Shown here: in pieces, positions 1 to 5,191 of the stretch
Numbering within the stretch: the stretch's first letter is position 1
How the letters are laid out: every line of letters starts with the position of its first letter
Assembly (NCBI GenBank): GCA_002361095.1
Contig: DERU01000012.1
Location: forward strand, 1,401-7,050
Reading direction: 5' to 3'
From: Lachnospiraceae bacterium UBA3332
GTDB taxonomy: Bacteria; Bacillota; Clostridia; Lachnospirales; Lachnospiraceae
DNA length: 5,650 bases
The notes under the pieces: model-generated
The model's input: only the letters and a program-made list of their open reading frames with translations
What the model was told of the DNA's origin: nothing
Database searches by the model: none
Position numbers and translations under genes: made by a program

Positions 1-483
1 AATCTTACCGGCTTTGATATCGTTAATCGCCTTGGTCACATCCATTGTGACGGTTCCGGCCTTCGGATTGGGCATCAGTCCTTTGGGACCCAGTACCTTA
101 CCCAGACGGCCAACCACACCCATCATGTCGGGAGTTGCAACCACAACGTCAAAATCCAGCCATCCGTCGTTCTGAATCCTGGGAATCAGTTCCTCACCGC
201 CCACAAAATCCGCCCCGGCTGCCTGCGCCTCATCCAGTTTCGTCCCCTTTGCGAATACCAAAACCCGCACGGTTTTACCGGTACCGTTGGGAAGCACTAC
301 CGCGCCGCGAACCTGCTGCTCCGCATGACGTCCGTCACAGCCTGTTTTCAAATGCACTTCTACCGTCTCGTCAAACTTAGCGATCGACGTTTTCTTCGCC
401 AAGGCAATGGCCTCGGCAGGCTCATACGTAACTGTGCGGTCTACCAGTTTCGCCGCTTCGTTATATTTTTTTCCATGTTTCAT
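1..483 (-). CDS. rplA: 50S ribosomal protein L1, N-terminal 161 residues (cut by window edge)
   Basis: L1 binds the L1 stalk of 23S rRNA, assists release of deacylated tRNA from the E site, and in many bacteria represses translation of its own operon mRNA. The frame stays open from the ATG at 483 to base 1, giving 161 of the roughly 230 residues usual for the family, so the last third lies outside the window. The L1 signature GRLGKVLGPKGLMPNPKAGT is at residues 125-144 and the GRHAEQQVRGAVVLPNGTGK block at 51-70. A GGAGG at 493-497, nine nt from the ATG, fixes the start. It follows rplK by 173 nt, the usual L11-L1 order, though the gap is wide. Identification is certain from the sequence; the autoregulatory role is family knowledge. 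Confidence 0.98.
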   Translation of the reverse strand, partial: MKHGKKYNEAAKLVDRTVTYEPAEAIALAKKTSIAKFDETVEVHLKTGCDGRHAEQQVRGAVVLPNGTGKTVRVLVFAKGTKLDEAQAAGADFVGGEELIPRIQNDGWLDFDVVVATPDMMGVVGRLGKVLGPKGLMPNPKAGTVTMDVTKAINDIKAGKI

Positions 484-656
484 TTTCCGTTTCCTCCATT
501 GGTTATTAACGTAACGCCTTATCTGCGTTACTCCCAGTTATGAAAGCATCGCCCTCATCCCGTTTCGGACCTGACAGTTAACGTCCCTGCAAAAAACTGC
601 CGGATCCCCGCGCTGTTTGCCATAGGCAGGCACAAATGCCTGCTGCCGGCAAAAAA
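484..656 (-). promoter_or_regulatory. rplK-rplA spacer with two hairpins, possible L1 translational control region
   Basis: This gap is unusually long for two genes normally cotranscribed with little space. Read on the minus strand it holds a 7-bp stem with a 4-nt loop (626-643, GCAGGCA/TGCCTGC), just after the rplK stop and a T6 run, and a second 7-bp stem with a 7-nt loop (511-531, GTAACGC/GCGTTAC) that ends 13 nt before the rplA GGAGG. Neither is followed by a U-tract, so neither is an intrinsic terminator. I see no convincing -35/-10 pair. RNA processing, or repression by L1 acting next to its own ribosome binding site, would fit, but that is inference. Confidence 0.4.
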
Positions 657-1082
657 TCAGTCTTCCACCACAATACCCATGCTTCTTGCCGTACCCGCAA
701 TCATGCTCATGGCCGCTTCAATACTGGCCGCGTTCAGATCCGGCATCTTCATCTCCGCGATCTCGCGAACCTTATCTTTGGAGATCGTGGCAACCTTTGT
801 CTTATTGGGCACCGGGGATGCGGTTTTCAAGTTGCATGCCTTTTTCAGCAACACTGCCGCAGGCGGGGTCTTCGTGATGAAACTGAAACTCCTGTCTGCA
901 TACACCGTAATGACAACGGGAATAATCGTATCGCCCTTATCCGCAGTCCTTGCATTAAACTGCTTCGTAAACTCCACGATATTGACGCCGTGCTGACCCA
1001 GGGCGGGACCTACCGGGGGAGCCGGTGTCGCCTTGCCAGCAGGAATCTGTAACTTAATGTAACCGGTAACTTTCTTTGCCAT
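657..1082 (-). CDS. rplK: 50S ribosomal protein L11
   Basis: L11 sits at the GTPase-associated centre of 23S rRNA, at the base of the L7/L12 stalk. It is needed for factor-dependent GTP hydrolysis, is the thiostrepton-binding region, and takes part in the stringent response. The product is 141 residues, the canonical length. The N-terminal domain carries the proline-rich block PAPPVGPALGQHG at 20-32, and the C-terminal rRNA-binding domain includes KTPPAAVLLKKA. The start is the ATG at 1082 (MAKKVTGYIKLQ), because GGAGG at 1091-1095 is eight nt upstream. A GTG three codons earlier lies inside that ribosome binding site and is not credible. nusG is 120 nt upstream, and that gap contains a strong hairpin. 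Confidence 0.98.
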   Translation of the reverse strand: MAKKVTGYIKLQIPAGKATPAPPVGPALGQHGVNIVEFTKQFNARTADKGDTIIPVVITVYADRSFSFITKTPPAAVLLKKACNLKTASPVPNKTKVATISKDKVREIAEMKMPDLNAASIEAAMSMIAGTARSMGIVVED

Positions 1083-1104
1083 GTCAGGCACCTCCTAAAT
1101 ATAA

Positions 1105-1157
1105 TGTGGTATGGCGCAATATTTGTCCCAGCGCCGCGCCGGGACATTGCTTCCACA
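1105..1157 (-). promoter_or_regulatory. Three-tier stem-loop in the rplK leader, candidate ribosomal-protein regulatory RNA
   Basis: On the minus strand three nested helices can be paired by eye. The outer one is TGTGG/CCACA (1153-1157 with 1105-1109). The middle one is GCAAT/ATTGC (1146-1150 with 1116-1120). The inner one is nine bp with one G-U pair, GTCCCGGCG/CGCTGGGAC, closed by CGG (1125-1145). The internal loops are asymmetric: AA against six nt, then none against AAAT. The 3' end lies nine nt before the rplK GGAGG. No U-tract follows, so it is not a terminator. In E. coli the L1 repressor site lies at this same place, in the rplK leader. Equating this element with an L1 site is inference from position and shape. 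Confidence 0.5.
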
Positions 1158-1202
1158 GTCCAACGGATCCGCACCGGAACCCCCGGGCTTTTCCATGAAC
1201 GT

Positions 1203-1721
1203 CTAACGTAACTTCCTCACCTCTGCAAAGCCAATCTCCACAGGGGTCTCCCTGCCAAACAGTTCTACATTGATGGTGGCGGTCTGTTTGTTGTAATCGA
1301 TCCTCTGTACAACCCCGACCGTATCTTTCCATGCTCCCGCAACGACAACAATGGAATCGCCTTCTGCAAAATCAATGGAAACATTCTCTGCCTTGATGCC
1401 GAGCGGCTTCATTTCCGCCTCCGTCAGAGGAACCGGCTTGCTTCCAGGTCCCACAAAGCCGGTCACGCCCCTCGTATTGCGGACGACATACCAAGTGTCG
1501 TCGTTCATAACCATATTGACCAGAACATAACCCGGAAACAGTTTTTTCTGAACGGTCTTTTTGGCGCCGTTCTTCATCTCCACAACTTCCTGCATGGGAA
1601 CCCGGACTTCCAGAATTTCCTCCTCCAGATGCCTGTTCTCAATGGTCTTTTCGAGGTCGGCCTTGACCTTGTTCTCATATCCGGAATAGGTATGCGCCAC
1701 ATACCATTTTGCTTCTGCCAT
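1203..1721 (-). CDS. nusG: Transcription termination/antitermination factor NusG
   Basis: NusG binds the clamp of RNA polymerase, modulates pausing, and can link polymerase to Rho or to ribosomal protein S10. The product is 172 residues, typical of Firmicutes. The N-terminal NGN domain spans about 1-110, starting AKWYVAHTYSGYENKV (4-19), with FPGYVLVNM at 63-71 and RNTRGVTGFVG at 81-91. A linker leads to a KOW domain from about 118 (EGDSIVVVAGAWKDTVGVV), ending in LFGRETPVEI and a C-terminal VRKLR. The start is the ATG at 1721, with AAGGAG at 1728-1733. This ribosome binding site overlaps the secE stop codon, so the two genes, 11 nt apart, are probably translationally coupled. Confidence 0.98.
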   Translation of the reverse strand: MAEAKWYVAHTYSGYENKVKADLEKTIENRHLEEEILEVRVPMQEVVEMKNGAKKTVQKKLFPGYVLVNMVMNDDTWYVVRNTRGVTGFVGPGSKPVPLTEAEMKPLGIKAENVSIDFAEGDSIVVVAGAWKDTVGVVQRIDYNKQTATINVELFGRETPVEIGFAEVRKLR

Positions 1722-1732
1722 AAGAATCTCCT

Positions 1733-1930
1733 TTACATTGTCAGGAAGTTCACACCATACTGTGCGACCATATCTATGAGCGCAATAATTGCGCCCAGTA
1801 CAATAGACACTGCCACCACGGCAATGGACTGCTTGAGTAAAGTATCCTTATTCGGCCAGATTATTTTCTTAAACTCGGCTTTGACACCGTCGGTAAACTT
1901 TACCTTGGGTGTCTTTTCTTCGTTCGACAT
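1733..1930 (-). CDS. secE: Preprotein translocase subunit SecE
   Basis: SecE is the small essential subunit of the SecYEG protein-conducting channel in the inner membrane, clamping the two halves of SecY. The 65-residue product has the short Gram-positive form: a charged N-terminus, the conserved amphipathic segment EFKKIIWPNKDTLLKQS at 19-35, and one membrane span at about 36-57 (IAVVAVSIVLGAIIALIDMV). It lacks the two extra N-terminal spans of the E. coli protein. The ATG at 1930 is preceded by AAGGGG at 1937-1942, six nt away. It lies between rpmG (33 nt upstream) and nusG (11 nt downstream), the standard bacterial order. No tRNA gene fits in the rpmG-secE gap. Confidence 0.97.
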   Translation of the reverse strand: MSNEEKTPKVKFTDGVKAEFKKIIWPNKDTLLKQSIAVVAVSIVLGAIIALIDMVAQYGVNFLTM

Positions 1931-1963
1931 ACGAAACCCCTTTCCAAACGCAATGCCAAAAGC

Positions 1964-2113
1964 CTATTTGGTTTCCTTATGCGCGGTGTGCTTCCTGCAG
2001 AACCTGCAGTACTTCCTGAGTTCCATTCTGTCGGGATGAGCCTTCTTATCCTTTGTCGTATTATAGTTGCGCTGTTTGCACTCCGTGCATGCCAATGTGA
2101 TCCTTGTACGCAT
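1964..2113 (-). CDS. rpmG: 50S ribosomal protein L33, zinc-binding (four-cysteine) form
   Basis: L33 is a small protein of the large subunit near the E site. The 49-residue product reads MRTRITLACTECKQRNY at the start and ends KHTAHKETK, the normal length. Cysteines at 9, 12, 36 and 39 form two CxxC pairs that bind zinc, so this is the C+ paralogue; many Firmicutes also carry a zinc-free copy used when zinc is scarce. The start is the ATG at 2113, with GGAGG at 2122-2126 eight nt upstream. It is the first gene after the promoter at 2239-2267 and is followed by secE after 33 nt, so it heads the rpmG-secE-nusG-rplK-rplA transcript. Confidence 0.95.
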   Translation of the reverse strand: MRTRITLACTECKQRNYNTTKDKKAHPDRMELRKYCRFCRKHTAHKETK

Positions 2114-2166
2114 CTTCTCCACCTCCGTGTTTGTTTGCTTGTATCATACAGATCTTTTCCCGTGGG

Positions 2167-2213
2167 ATGCGCTGCACAGACCGTCGCCCGCAAAAATCAG
2201 CGCACAAAAAAAA
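2167..2213 (-). other. rpmG leader: T8 run followed by a long-loop hairpin
   Basis: In the 5' leader of rpmG (about 118 nt from the expected start of transcription) a run of eight T (2206-2213 on the minus strand) is directly followed by an inverted repeat, TGCGCTG (2198-2204) and CAGCGCA (2168-2174). A flanking G-U pair brings it to eight bp, around a 23-nt loop. The T-run precedes the stem, so this is not an intrinsic terminator. It may be a structured leader; I cannot assign a ligand or a known family. Confidence 0.35.
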
Positions 2214-2238
2214 GACCTAAAATCCATCTCGCTACTCG

Positions 2239-2267
2239 ACTATAGCATACCAACGGGCATCCGTCAA
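2239..2267 (-). promoter_or_regulatory. Strong vegetative promoter for the rpmG-secE-nusG-rplK-rplA operon
   Basis: On the minus strand the -35 box TTGACG (2262-2267) and the -10 box TATAGT (2239-2244) are separated by exactly 17 nt. A TGC directly in front of the -10 box gives an extended -10 motif. The bases upstream of the -35 box (2268-2283) are almost all A/T, like an UP element. Transcription should start near 2231-2233, leaving a leader of about 118 nt before the rpmG ATG. This matches the strong growth-rate-linked promoters of ribosomal protein operons (family knowledge). Confidence 0.85.
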
Positions 2268-2278
2268 TACATTTAATT

Positions 2279-2316
2279 AAAAATCAGGGAAATCCGTAAC
2301 AATGCGGTTACTTTCC
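2279..2316 (-). terminator. Terminator-like hairpin downstream of glf
   Basis: Sixteen nt after the glf stop codon the minus strand can fold GGAAA-GTAAC (2307-2316) against GTTAC (2296-2300) and TTTCC (2288-2292), with a GGA bulge and a six-nt loop. This is followed after CTGA by T5 (2279-2283). The stem is AT-rich and bulged, so it is a weak candidate. The T-run merges into the AT-rich stretch upstream of the rpmG promoter, so the two signals are compressed together. Confidence 0.5.
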
Positions 2317-2331
2317 ACAGGGTAGGGAAGG

Positions 2332-3450
2332 CTATTCGGCCTGTGCCATTGTGAGGGCAGCGCGGATTACTTTATCCATGTCGTAATATTTATACTGGCC
2401 CAGGCGGCCGCCGAAGAGAACATTTTTCTCCTTTTGTCCGAGGGCCTTATACCTTTCGTAAAGCCGTGTGTTCGCCTCATCATTGACCGGATAAAAGGGC
2501 TCGTCCCCCCGGCGCCATTCGGCGGGATATTCACGGGTGACAACCGTTCCTTTCCCGGTTCCAAACTCAAAATGTTTATGCTCGATAATCCTTGTGTAAG
2601 GAACGCTGCGCTCGGTATAATTTATGACGGCATTCCCCTGATAGTTGTCCATATCGGGCAGTTCTTCCGTCTCAAACCGCAGGGAACGGTATTCCAACGC
2701 CCCGTAGCAATACCCGTAATACGCGTCGATCATACCGGTATACAAAAGTTTCCCCCAGGTATCCCGTTCCTTATCCGGCTTTTGGGCATTTTCCTCCGCA
2801 AACTCCTCATAGGACTTACCCGTAACCACCTTACATCCCTCCAGAAGCTTCTCCACAATCTGCGTATAGCCCCCGACCGGGATTCCCTGATAAGGATCGT
2901 TAAAATAATTATTGTCGTACGTAAAACGCAGCGGCAGCCGTTTAATAATGAAAGCCGGCAGCTGCGTGCAATCCCTTCCCCACTGCTTCTCCGTATATCC
3001 TTTCACCAGCTTTTCATAAACATCCCGCCCTGCCAGGGAAAGTGCCTGCTCTTCCAGATTCTTGGGATTTGTAATGTGCAGGCTTTCGATTTGGGAAGCG
3101 ATAATCGCTTTCGCCTGCGCCGGTGTCCTGATATTCCACATTTTGCTGAACGTATTCATATTAAACGGGAGATTGTAAAGTTCGTCTTTATAAACCGCCA
3201 CGGGAGAATTGATATAATGGTTGAACTGCGCCAAGCCGTTCACATATTCCCAGATCTCTTTATCCGATGTATGGAAAATATGGGCGCCAAACATATGGAC
3301 CTGGATTCCCATCCTCTCCTGCGTATAAATATTTCCCGCAACATGATCCCTTTTTTCCACAAGCAAAACCGTCCTGCCCCGTTTTCGCATCTCATGCGCA
3401 AATACCGCGCCAAACAATCCCGCTCCCGCTATCAGATAGTCGTAATGCAT
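2332..3450 (-). CDS. glf: UDP-galactopyranose mutase
   Basis: This flavoenzyme interconverts UDP-galactopyranose and UDP-galactofuranose in the cytoplasm, using reduced FAD covalently on the sugar, and supplies galactofuranose for surface polysaccharides. The product is 372 residues, normal for the bacterial family. The FAD-binding motif GAGLFG is at 9-14, followed by the adenosine-binding strand VLLVEKRDHVAGN (28-40). HMFGAHIFHT is at 52-61, the substrate-site segment GYTEKQWG at 151-158, the arginine-bearing PYTRIIEHKHF at 284-294, and the C-terminal flavin-binding GGRLGQYKYYDMD at 347-359. The start is the ATG at 3450 (MHYDYLIAG), because it opens directly into the Rossmann strand and has GGAAAGG upstream. 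An in-frame start at 3516 would add 22 unlikely residues containing the terminator sequence. No glycosyltransferase gene lies next to it here, which is unusual. Confidence 0.96.
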   Translation of the reverse strand: MHYDYLIAGAGLFGAVFAHEMRKRGRTVLLVEKRDHVAGNIYTQERMGIQVHMFGAHIFHTSDKEIWEYVNGLAQFNHYINSPVAVYKDELYNLPFNMNTFSKMWNIRTPAQAKAIIASQIESLHITNPKNLEEQALSLAGRDVYEKLVKGYTEKQWGRDCTQLPAFIIKRLPLRFTYDNNYFNDPYQGIPVGGYTQIVEKLLEGCKVVTGKSYEEFAEENAQKPDKERDTWGKLLYTGMIDAYYGYCYGALEYRSLRFETEELPDMDNYQGNAVINYTERSVPYTRIIEHKHFEFGTGKGTVVTREYPAEWRRGDEPFYPVNDEANTRLYERYKALGQKEKNVLFGGRLGQYKYYDMDKVIRAALTMAQAE

Positions 3451-3489
3451 ATCTGCCTTTCCTTCCTTCCGCCGTCCCCGTGCAGATAC

Positions 3490-3514
3490 AAAAAAGTGTG
3501 CGCATGGCGCACAC
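3490..3514 (-). terminator. Intrinsic terminator 39 nt before the glf start, possible attenuator
   Basis: On the minus strand GTGTGCGC, the loop CAT and GCGCACAC form a perfect eight-bp GC-rich stem (3496-3514), followed directly by T6 (3490-3495). This is a textbook Rho-independent terminator. It ends only 39 nt upstream of the glf ATG, too close for a full promoter plus leader to fit comfortably after it. Either it removes read-through from upstream, or it attenuates glf from a promoter further up. No -35/-10 pair was found in the 39 nt. Confidence 0.8.
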
Positions 3515-3529
3515 ACCGCGTCGAGCGCG

Positions 3530-3550
3530 GTTGCCGTCAGGCAACTTTTT
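3530..3550 (+). terminator. Short plus-strand terminator-like hairpin
   Basis: GTTGCC-GTCA-GGCAAC (3530-3545) followed by T5 (3546-3550) is a small intrinsic-terminator shape for transcription on the plus strand, where no gene is seen. On the minus strand it is just a six-bp hairpin next to CCGCG/CGCGG (3516-3530), and so could be part of the folded leader of glf. Confidence 0.4.
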
Positions 3551-3577
3551 CCTTACGCGCGAGTACGCATCACCGTC

Positions 3578-3622
3578 TTTTTTTACACGATAGGAAATGA
3601 AATTTCCTATCGTGTAAAAAAA
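3578..3622. repeat. Perfect 45-nt palindrome with T7/A7 ends (not a terminator)
   Basis: T7, then ACACGATAGGAAAT, a GAA loop (3599-3601), then the exact reverse complement and A7. This gives 21 paired positions with no mismatch. On both strands the T-run comes before the stem and the A-run after it, which is the reverse of an intrinsic terminator. The T7 of the minus strand (3616-3622) also serves as the U-tract end of the terminator behind the HTH gene. A mobile palindromic repeat, a protein-binding site or an RNA duplex are possible; the sequence alone does not decide. Confidence 0.9.
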
Positions 3623-3656
3623 TAATTTTGGCAGCAGCTTTCCAAACTACTGCCAA
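3616..3656 (-). terminator. Intrinsic terminator of the HTH gene
   Basis: Five nt after the stop codon the minus strand forms TTGGCAGTAG / CTGCTGCCAA (3628-3656; ten bp with one G-U pair, nine-nt loop). AATTA and seven T (3616-3622) follow. It separates the regulator transcript from glf. Confidence 0.8.
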
Positions 3657-3660
3657 GCGC

Positions 3661-3996
3661 TCATTTCGCCTTATATTTTTTTATCTGGACAAAATCATCC
3701 ATCAGGCTGAGTACTTTATCCCTGCCTTCCTGGTTTAACTTTACATAATATTGCATGACACGATTTTCCAAAAGCTGCTCGCTGATTGTGGTATCCCGCT
3801 CCAGGGAACTAAAGTCCACCGGATTCAGGTTCAGCTTATTGCACATCTTAATCACGGTACCGTATGCCATTCCGTCAATGCCGCGCTCCAGGGCCGTCAC
3901 CAATGTACTGTAAGGGATCTGCATCTCCAGCGCGAACTGTCTCACACTTCTGTACTGATTCAAAATCTCTTTTTTCAAAATCTGTGCCTTTGTCAT
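3661..3996 (-). CDS. Small Cro/CI-type (XRE) helix-turn-helix transcriptional regulator
   Basis: A 111-residue protein that should bind an operator as a dimer; its targets are unknown. The five-helix Cro/CI domain spans about 1-65. The helix-turn-helix lies at about 17-38, with first helix VRQFALEMQI and recognition helix YSTLVTALERG. It continues with GMAYGTVIKMCNKLNLNPVDF (42-62). The C-terminal part LENRVMQYYVKLNQEGRDKV (76-95) matches the 'YxxLNxEGxxKVL' dimerisation tail common in regulators of clostridial prophages and integrative elements. The start at 3996 is fixed by GGAGG at 4003-4007, six nt upstream. It has its own promoter (4062-4091) and terminator, so it is monocistronic. It could control itself, the CofE-like gene or glf; nothing in the sequence decides. 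Confidence 0.88.
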   Translation of the reverse strand: MTKAQILKKEILNQYRSVRQFALEMQIPYSTLVTALERGIDGMAYGTVIKMCNKLNLNPVDFSSLERDTTISEQLLENRVMQYYVKLNQEGRDKVLSLMDDFVQIKKYKAK

Positions 3997-4061
3997 TTCC
4001 TACCTCCATTGTTCCAGTTATCTTTCCGTCATGAATATGACCGTTTGGCTGTTTACGTACC

Positions 4062-4091
4062 ATTGTACACTAAGGTGCTTCCTCCTTGCAA
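4062..4091 (-). promoter_or_regulatory. Promoter of the HTH regulator gene
   Basis: Minus strand TTGCAA (4086-4091) and TACAAT (4062-4067) are separated by 18 nt, close to vegetative sigma-factor consensus. The gene starts 66 nt beyond the -10 box. The -35 box lies inside the alternative cysteine-rich frame ending at 4070. Confidence 0.6.
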
Positions 4092-4213
4092 CCTGCTAGC
4101 CCAAAAAAATTCTTAATTTTTTCTACATAAATGTAACCTTTTTGACAATAGGAACAATATAATACGTTTTTAAACGGTTTGTGACAGACGCGGCAGGCCC
4201 TGCACGGAATAAC
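4070..4213 (-). other. Cysteine-rich zinc-ribbon-like frame overlapping the end of the CofE-like gene
   Basis: In the +1 frame relative to the CofE-like gene, 47 codons run open from 4213 to the TAG at 4070-4072. They encode PCRACRVCHKPF (3-14), YCSYCQKGYIY (19-29) and a lysine-rich end. The CxxC-x3-F-x4-YCxxC arrangement resembles small zinc-binding motifs of the CxxCgkpF...YCs..C type. There is no ATG or GTG at the front; the frame joins the CofE-like frame at a G4 run (4215-4218). Deleting one G would fuse the two. It may be a real C-terminal tail lost by frameshift or a sequencing error, or it may be chance in an AT-rich stretch. Confidence 0.35.
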
Positions 4214-4940
4214 TCCCCGCGCTTTGTGCCGCCCTGCGTGCCACCGGCCGCAGAATACCGATCGGCGTACACTGGGAGTTCTGACCCAGGGGATTTTGTA
4301 CCAGCAGTTCCAAATACTTACCCGCATCCGCGATCCGCTCCGATGCGCCGAGAATCTTACAGCCCAGGTCATTGGCGTCCACCACCAGTACCAGATTACC
4401 GCCCAGCTGCCTCGAAATTCCTTTTGCGATCAGATCCGGATTTTGCGGCCCCAATACCACATACTCGTTATACGGGGGCAGCGTGCAGTCGCAGGGGCCG
4501 TCTATGGCTGCGGCGCGCTCGCCCGCAATTACATAAAACCACCCCTTTTTATGCAGGATTTTACCGATACCGCCCGCAAAAGCTGCCGCCAGCGTCCTCG
4601 GCAAGCCGATCTCATTGATCGCACACTGCATTGTTTCCGGCATGGAAAGCCCAATCCCGCACGGCGACTGTGTGACGAACCGGCTTAAAAGCCTCGCAAA
4701 AAAACCGGCCTGAATGGCCCGTACCGGGTAAGCCCTCCCCTGTGTGCAGGCAACCATTTTCTCACTGACAAATATGATGTCCCCGGGCTGTACTACGGGA
4801 ACCGCAAATTTTTCTATAACAGCGTCCAGCCTGTCTTCTTTCGTCACAACGGTCGTTTTCACCGCATAACATCCAAACCATTCCCCCCGGCTCTCCACAT
4901 ATTCTTTCTTCCCCTCATTGACTTTGCACCCGTCTTTCAT
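4170..4940 (-). CDS. CofE-like protein (coenzyme F420-0:L-glutamate ligase family), substrate unknown
   Basis: The family prototype adds gamma-linked glutamate to F420-0 using GTP. Members in F420-free Firmicutes have an unknown substrate, so I do not assign that reaction. The 256-residue product has TTVVTKEDRLDAVIEKF (29-45), GDIIFVSEKMVACTQGRA (53-70), PCGIGLSMPETMQCAI (93-108), GWFYVIAGERAAAIDGP (133-149), PPYNEYVVLGPQNPD (155-169), VVDANDLGCKILG (186-198) and NPLGQ...CTPIGILRP (216-232), the usual family end. About 24 residues follow that I do not recognise as family sequence. The start at 4940 has AAGGA at 4949-4953, eight nt upstream. It precedes the HTH gene by 173 nt. Cysteines at 65, 94, 106, 150, 152, 194 and 224 are more than expected. 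No F420 genes are in the window. Confidence 0.85.
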   Translation of the reverse strand: MKDGCKVNEGKKEYVESRGEWFGCYAVKTTVVTKEDRLDAVIEKFAVPVVQPGDIIFVSEKMVACTQGRAYPVRAIQAGFFARLLSRFVTQSPCGIGLSMPETMQCAINEIGLPRTLAAAFAGGIGKILHKKGWFYVIAGERAAAIDGPCDCTLPPYNEYVVLGPQNPDLIAKGISRQLGGNLVLVVDANDLGCKILGASERIADAGKYLELLVQNPLGQNSQCTPIGILRPVARRAAQSAGSYSVQGLPRLSQTV

Positions 4941-5191
4941 CCTTTTTGTCCTTTCTTAGCGAATGTAAATCCATAATTTATCTCTGATTTGTACATTATT
5001 ATGGACTGTCAAACTCTAAGACTTCTCTAAAACGGACGGGCAAAATCCAGTATTTATAAGGGCTCGTGGCTCTGGAATAAGGTGGAAGGGCAAAGACACA
5101 AAACTATATATTTGTGCTGCGTTCTTATATTATGCCTTGCAACTACGCAACAAAACAAATGAATGTTGTCACCATCGTCAATATCAAATAC
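4941..5191. other. AT-rich region without a recognisable gene
   Basis: No open frame with a plausible start and ribosome binding site was found on either strand. It must contain the promoter of the CofE-like gene. The best minus-strand pair is TTGTTG (5148-5153) and TATAAG (5124-5129), 18 nt apart, which is only weak. A TTGACA hexamer near 5008 has no -10 box at the right distance. A six-bp inverted repeat CACAAA/TTTGTG is at 5097-5116. The base composition is clearly richer in A/T than in the ribosomal genes. Confidence 0.5.

Noticed and set aside
636..1052. Plus-strand open frames opposite rplK
   Set aside because: They are antisense to a certain ribosomal protein gene, have low-complexity R/H/C-rich products, and no ribosome binding site.
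1931..1963. tRNA-Trp between rpmG and secE, as in some Firmicutes
   Set aside because: The gap is only 33 nt, too short for a tRNA.
3451..3516. Longer glf start at 3516
   Set aside because: It would translate through the terminator hairpin and add 22 residues that precede the Rossmann strand; the ATG at 3450 has a better-placed ribosome binding site.
2434..3600. Long plus-strand open frame of 388 codons antisense to glf
   Set aside because: It lies almost wholly opposite glf, whose product matches a known enzyme over its full length. The plus-strand product is rich in R, H and P with no recognisable motif, and is a shadow of the codon bias of glf.
3578..3622. Reading the palindrome as a bidirectional intrinsic terminator
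   Set aside because: On both strands the A-run follows the stem and the T-run precedes it, the opposite of what termination requires.
3875..4063. Minus-strand 62-codon frame starting at 4063, downstream of the HTH promoter
   Set aside because: Most of it overlaps the HTH gene in another frame, it has no ribosome binding site at a normal distance from its ATG, and the product shows no motif.
4142..4163. Plus-strand TTGACA (4142-4147) and TATAAT (4158-4163), both perfect consensus
   Set aside because: The boxes are only 10 nt apart instead of about 17, no gene follows on the plus strand, and the sequence lies within an A/T-rich stretch where such hexamers arise by chance.
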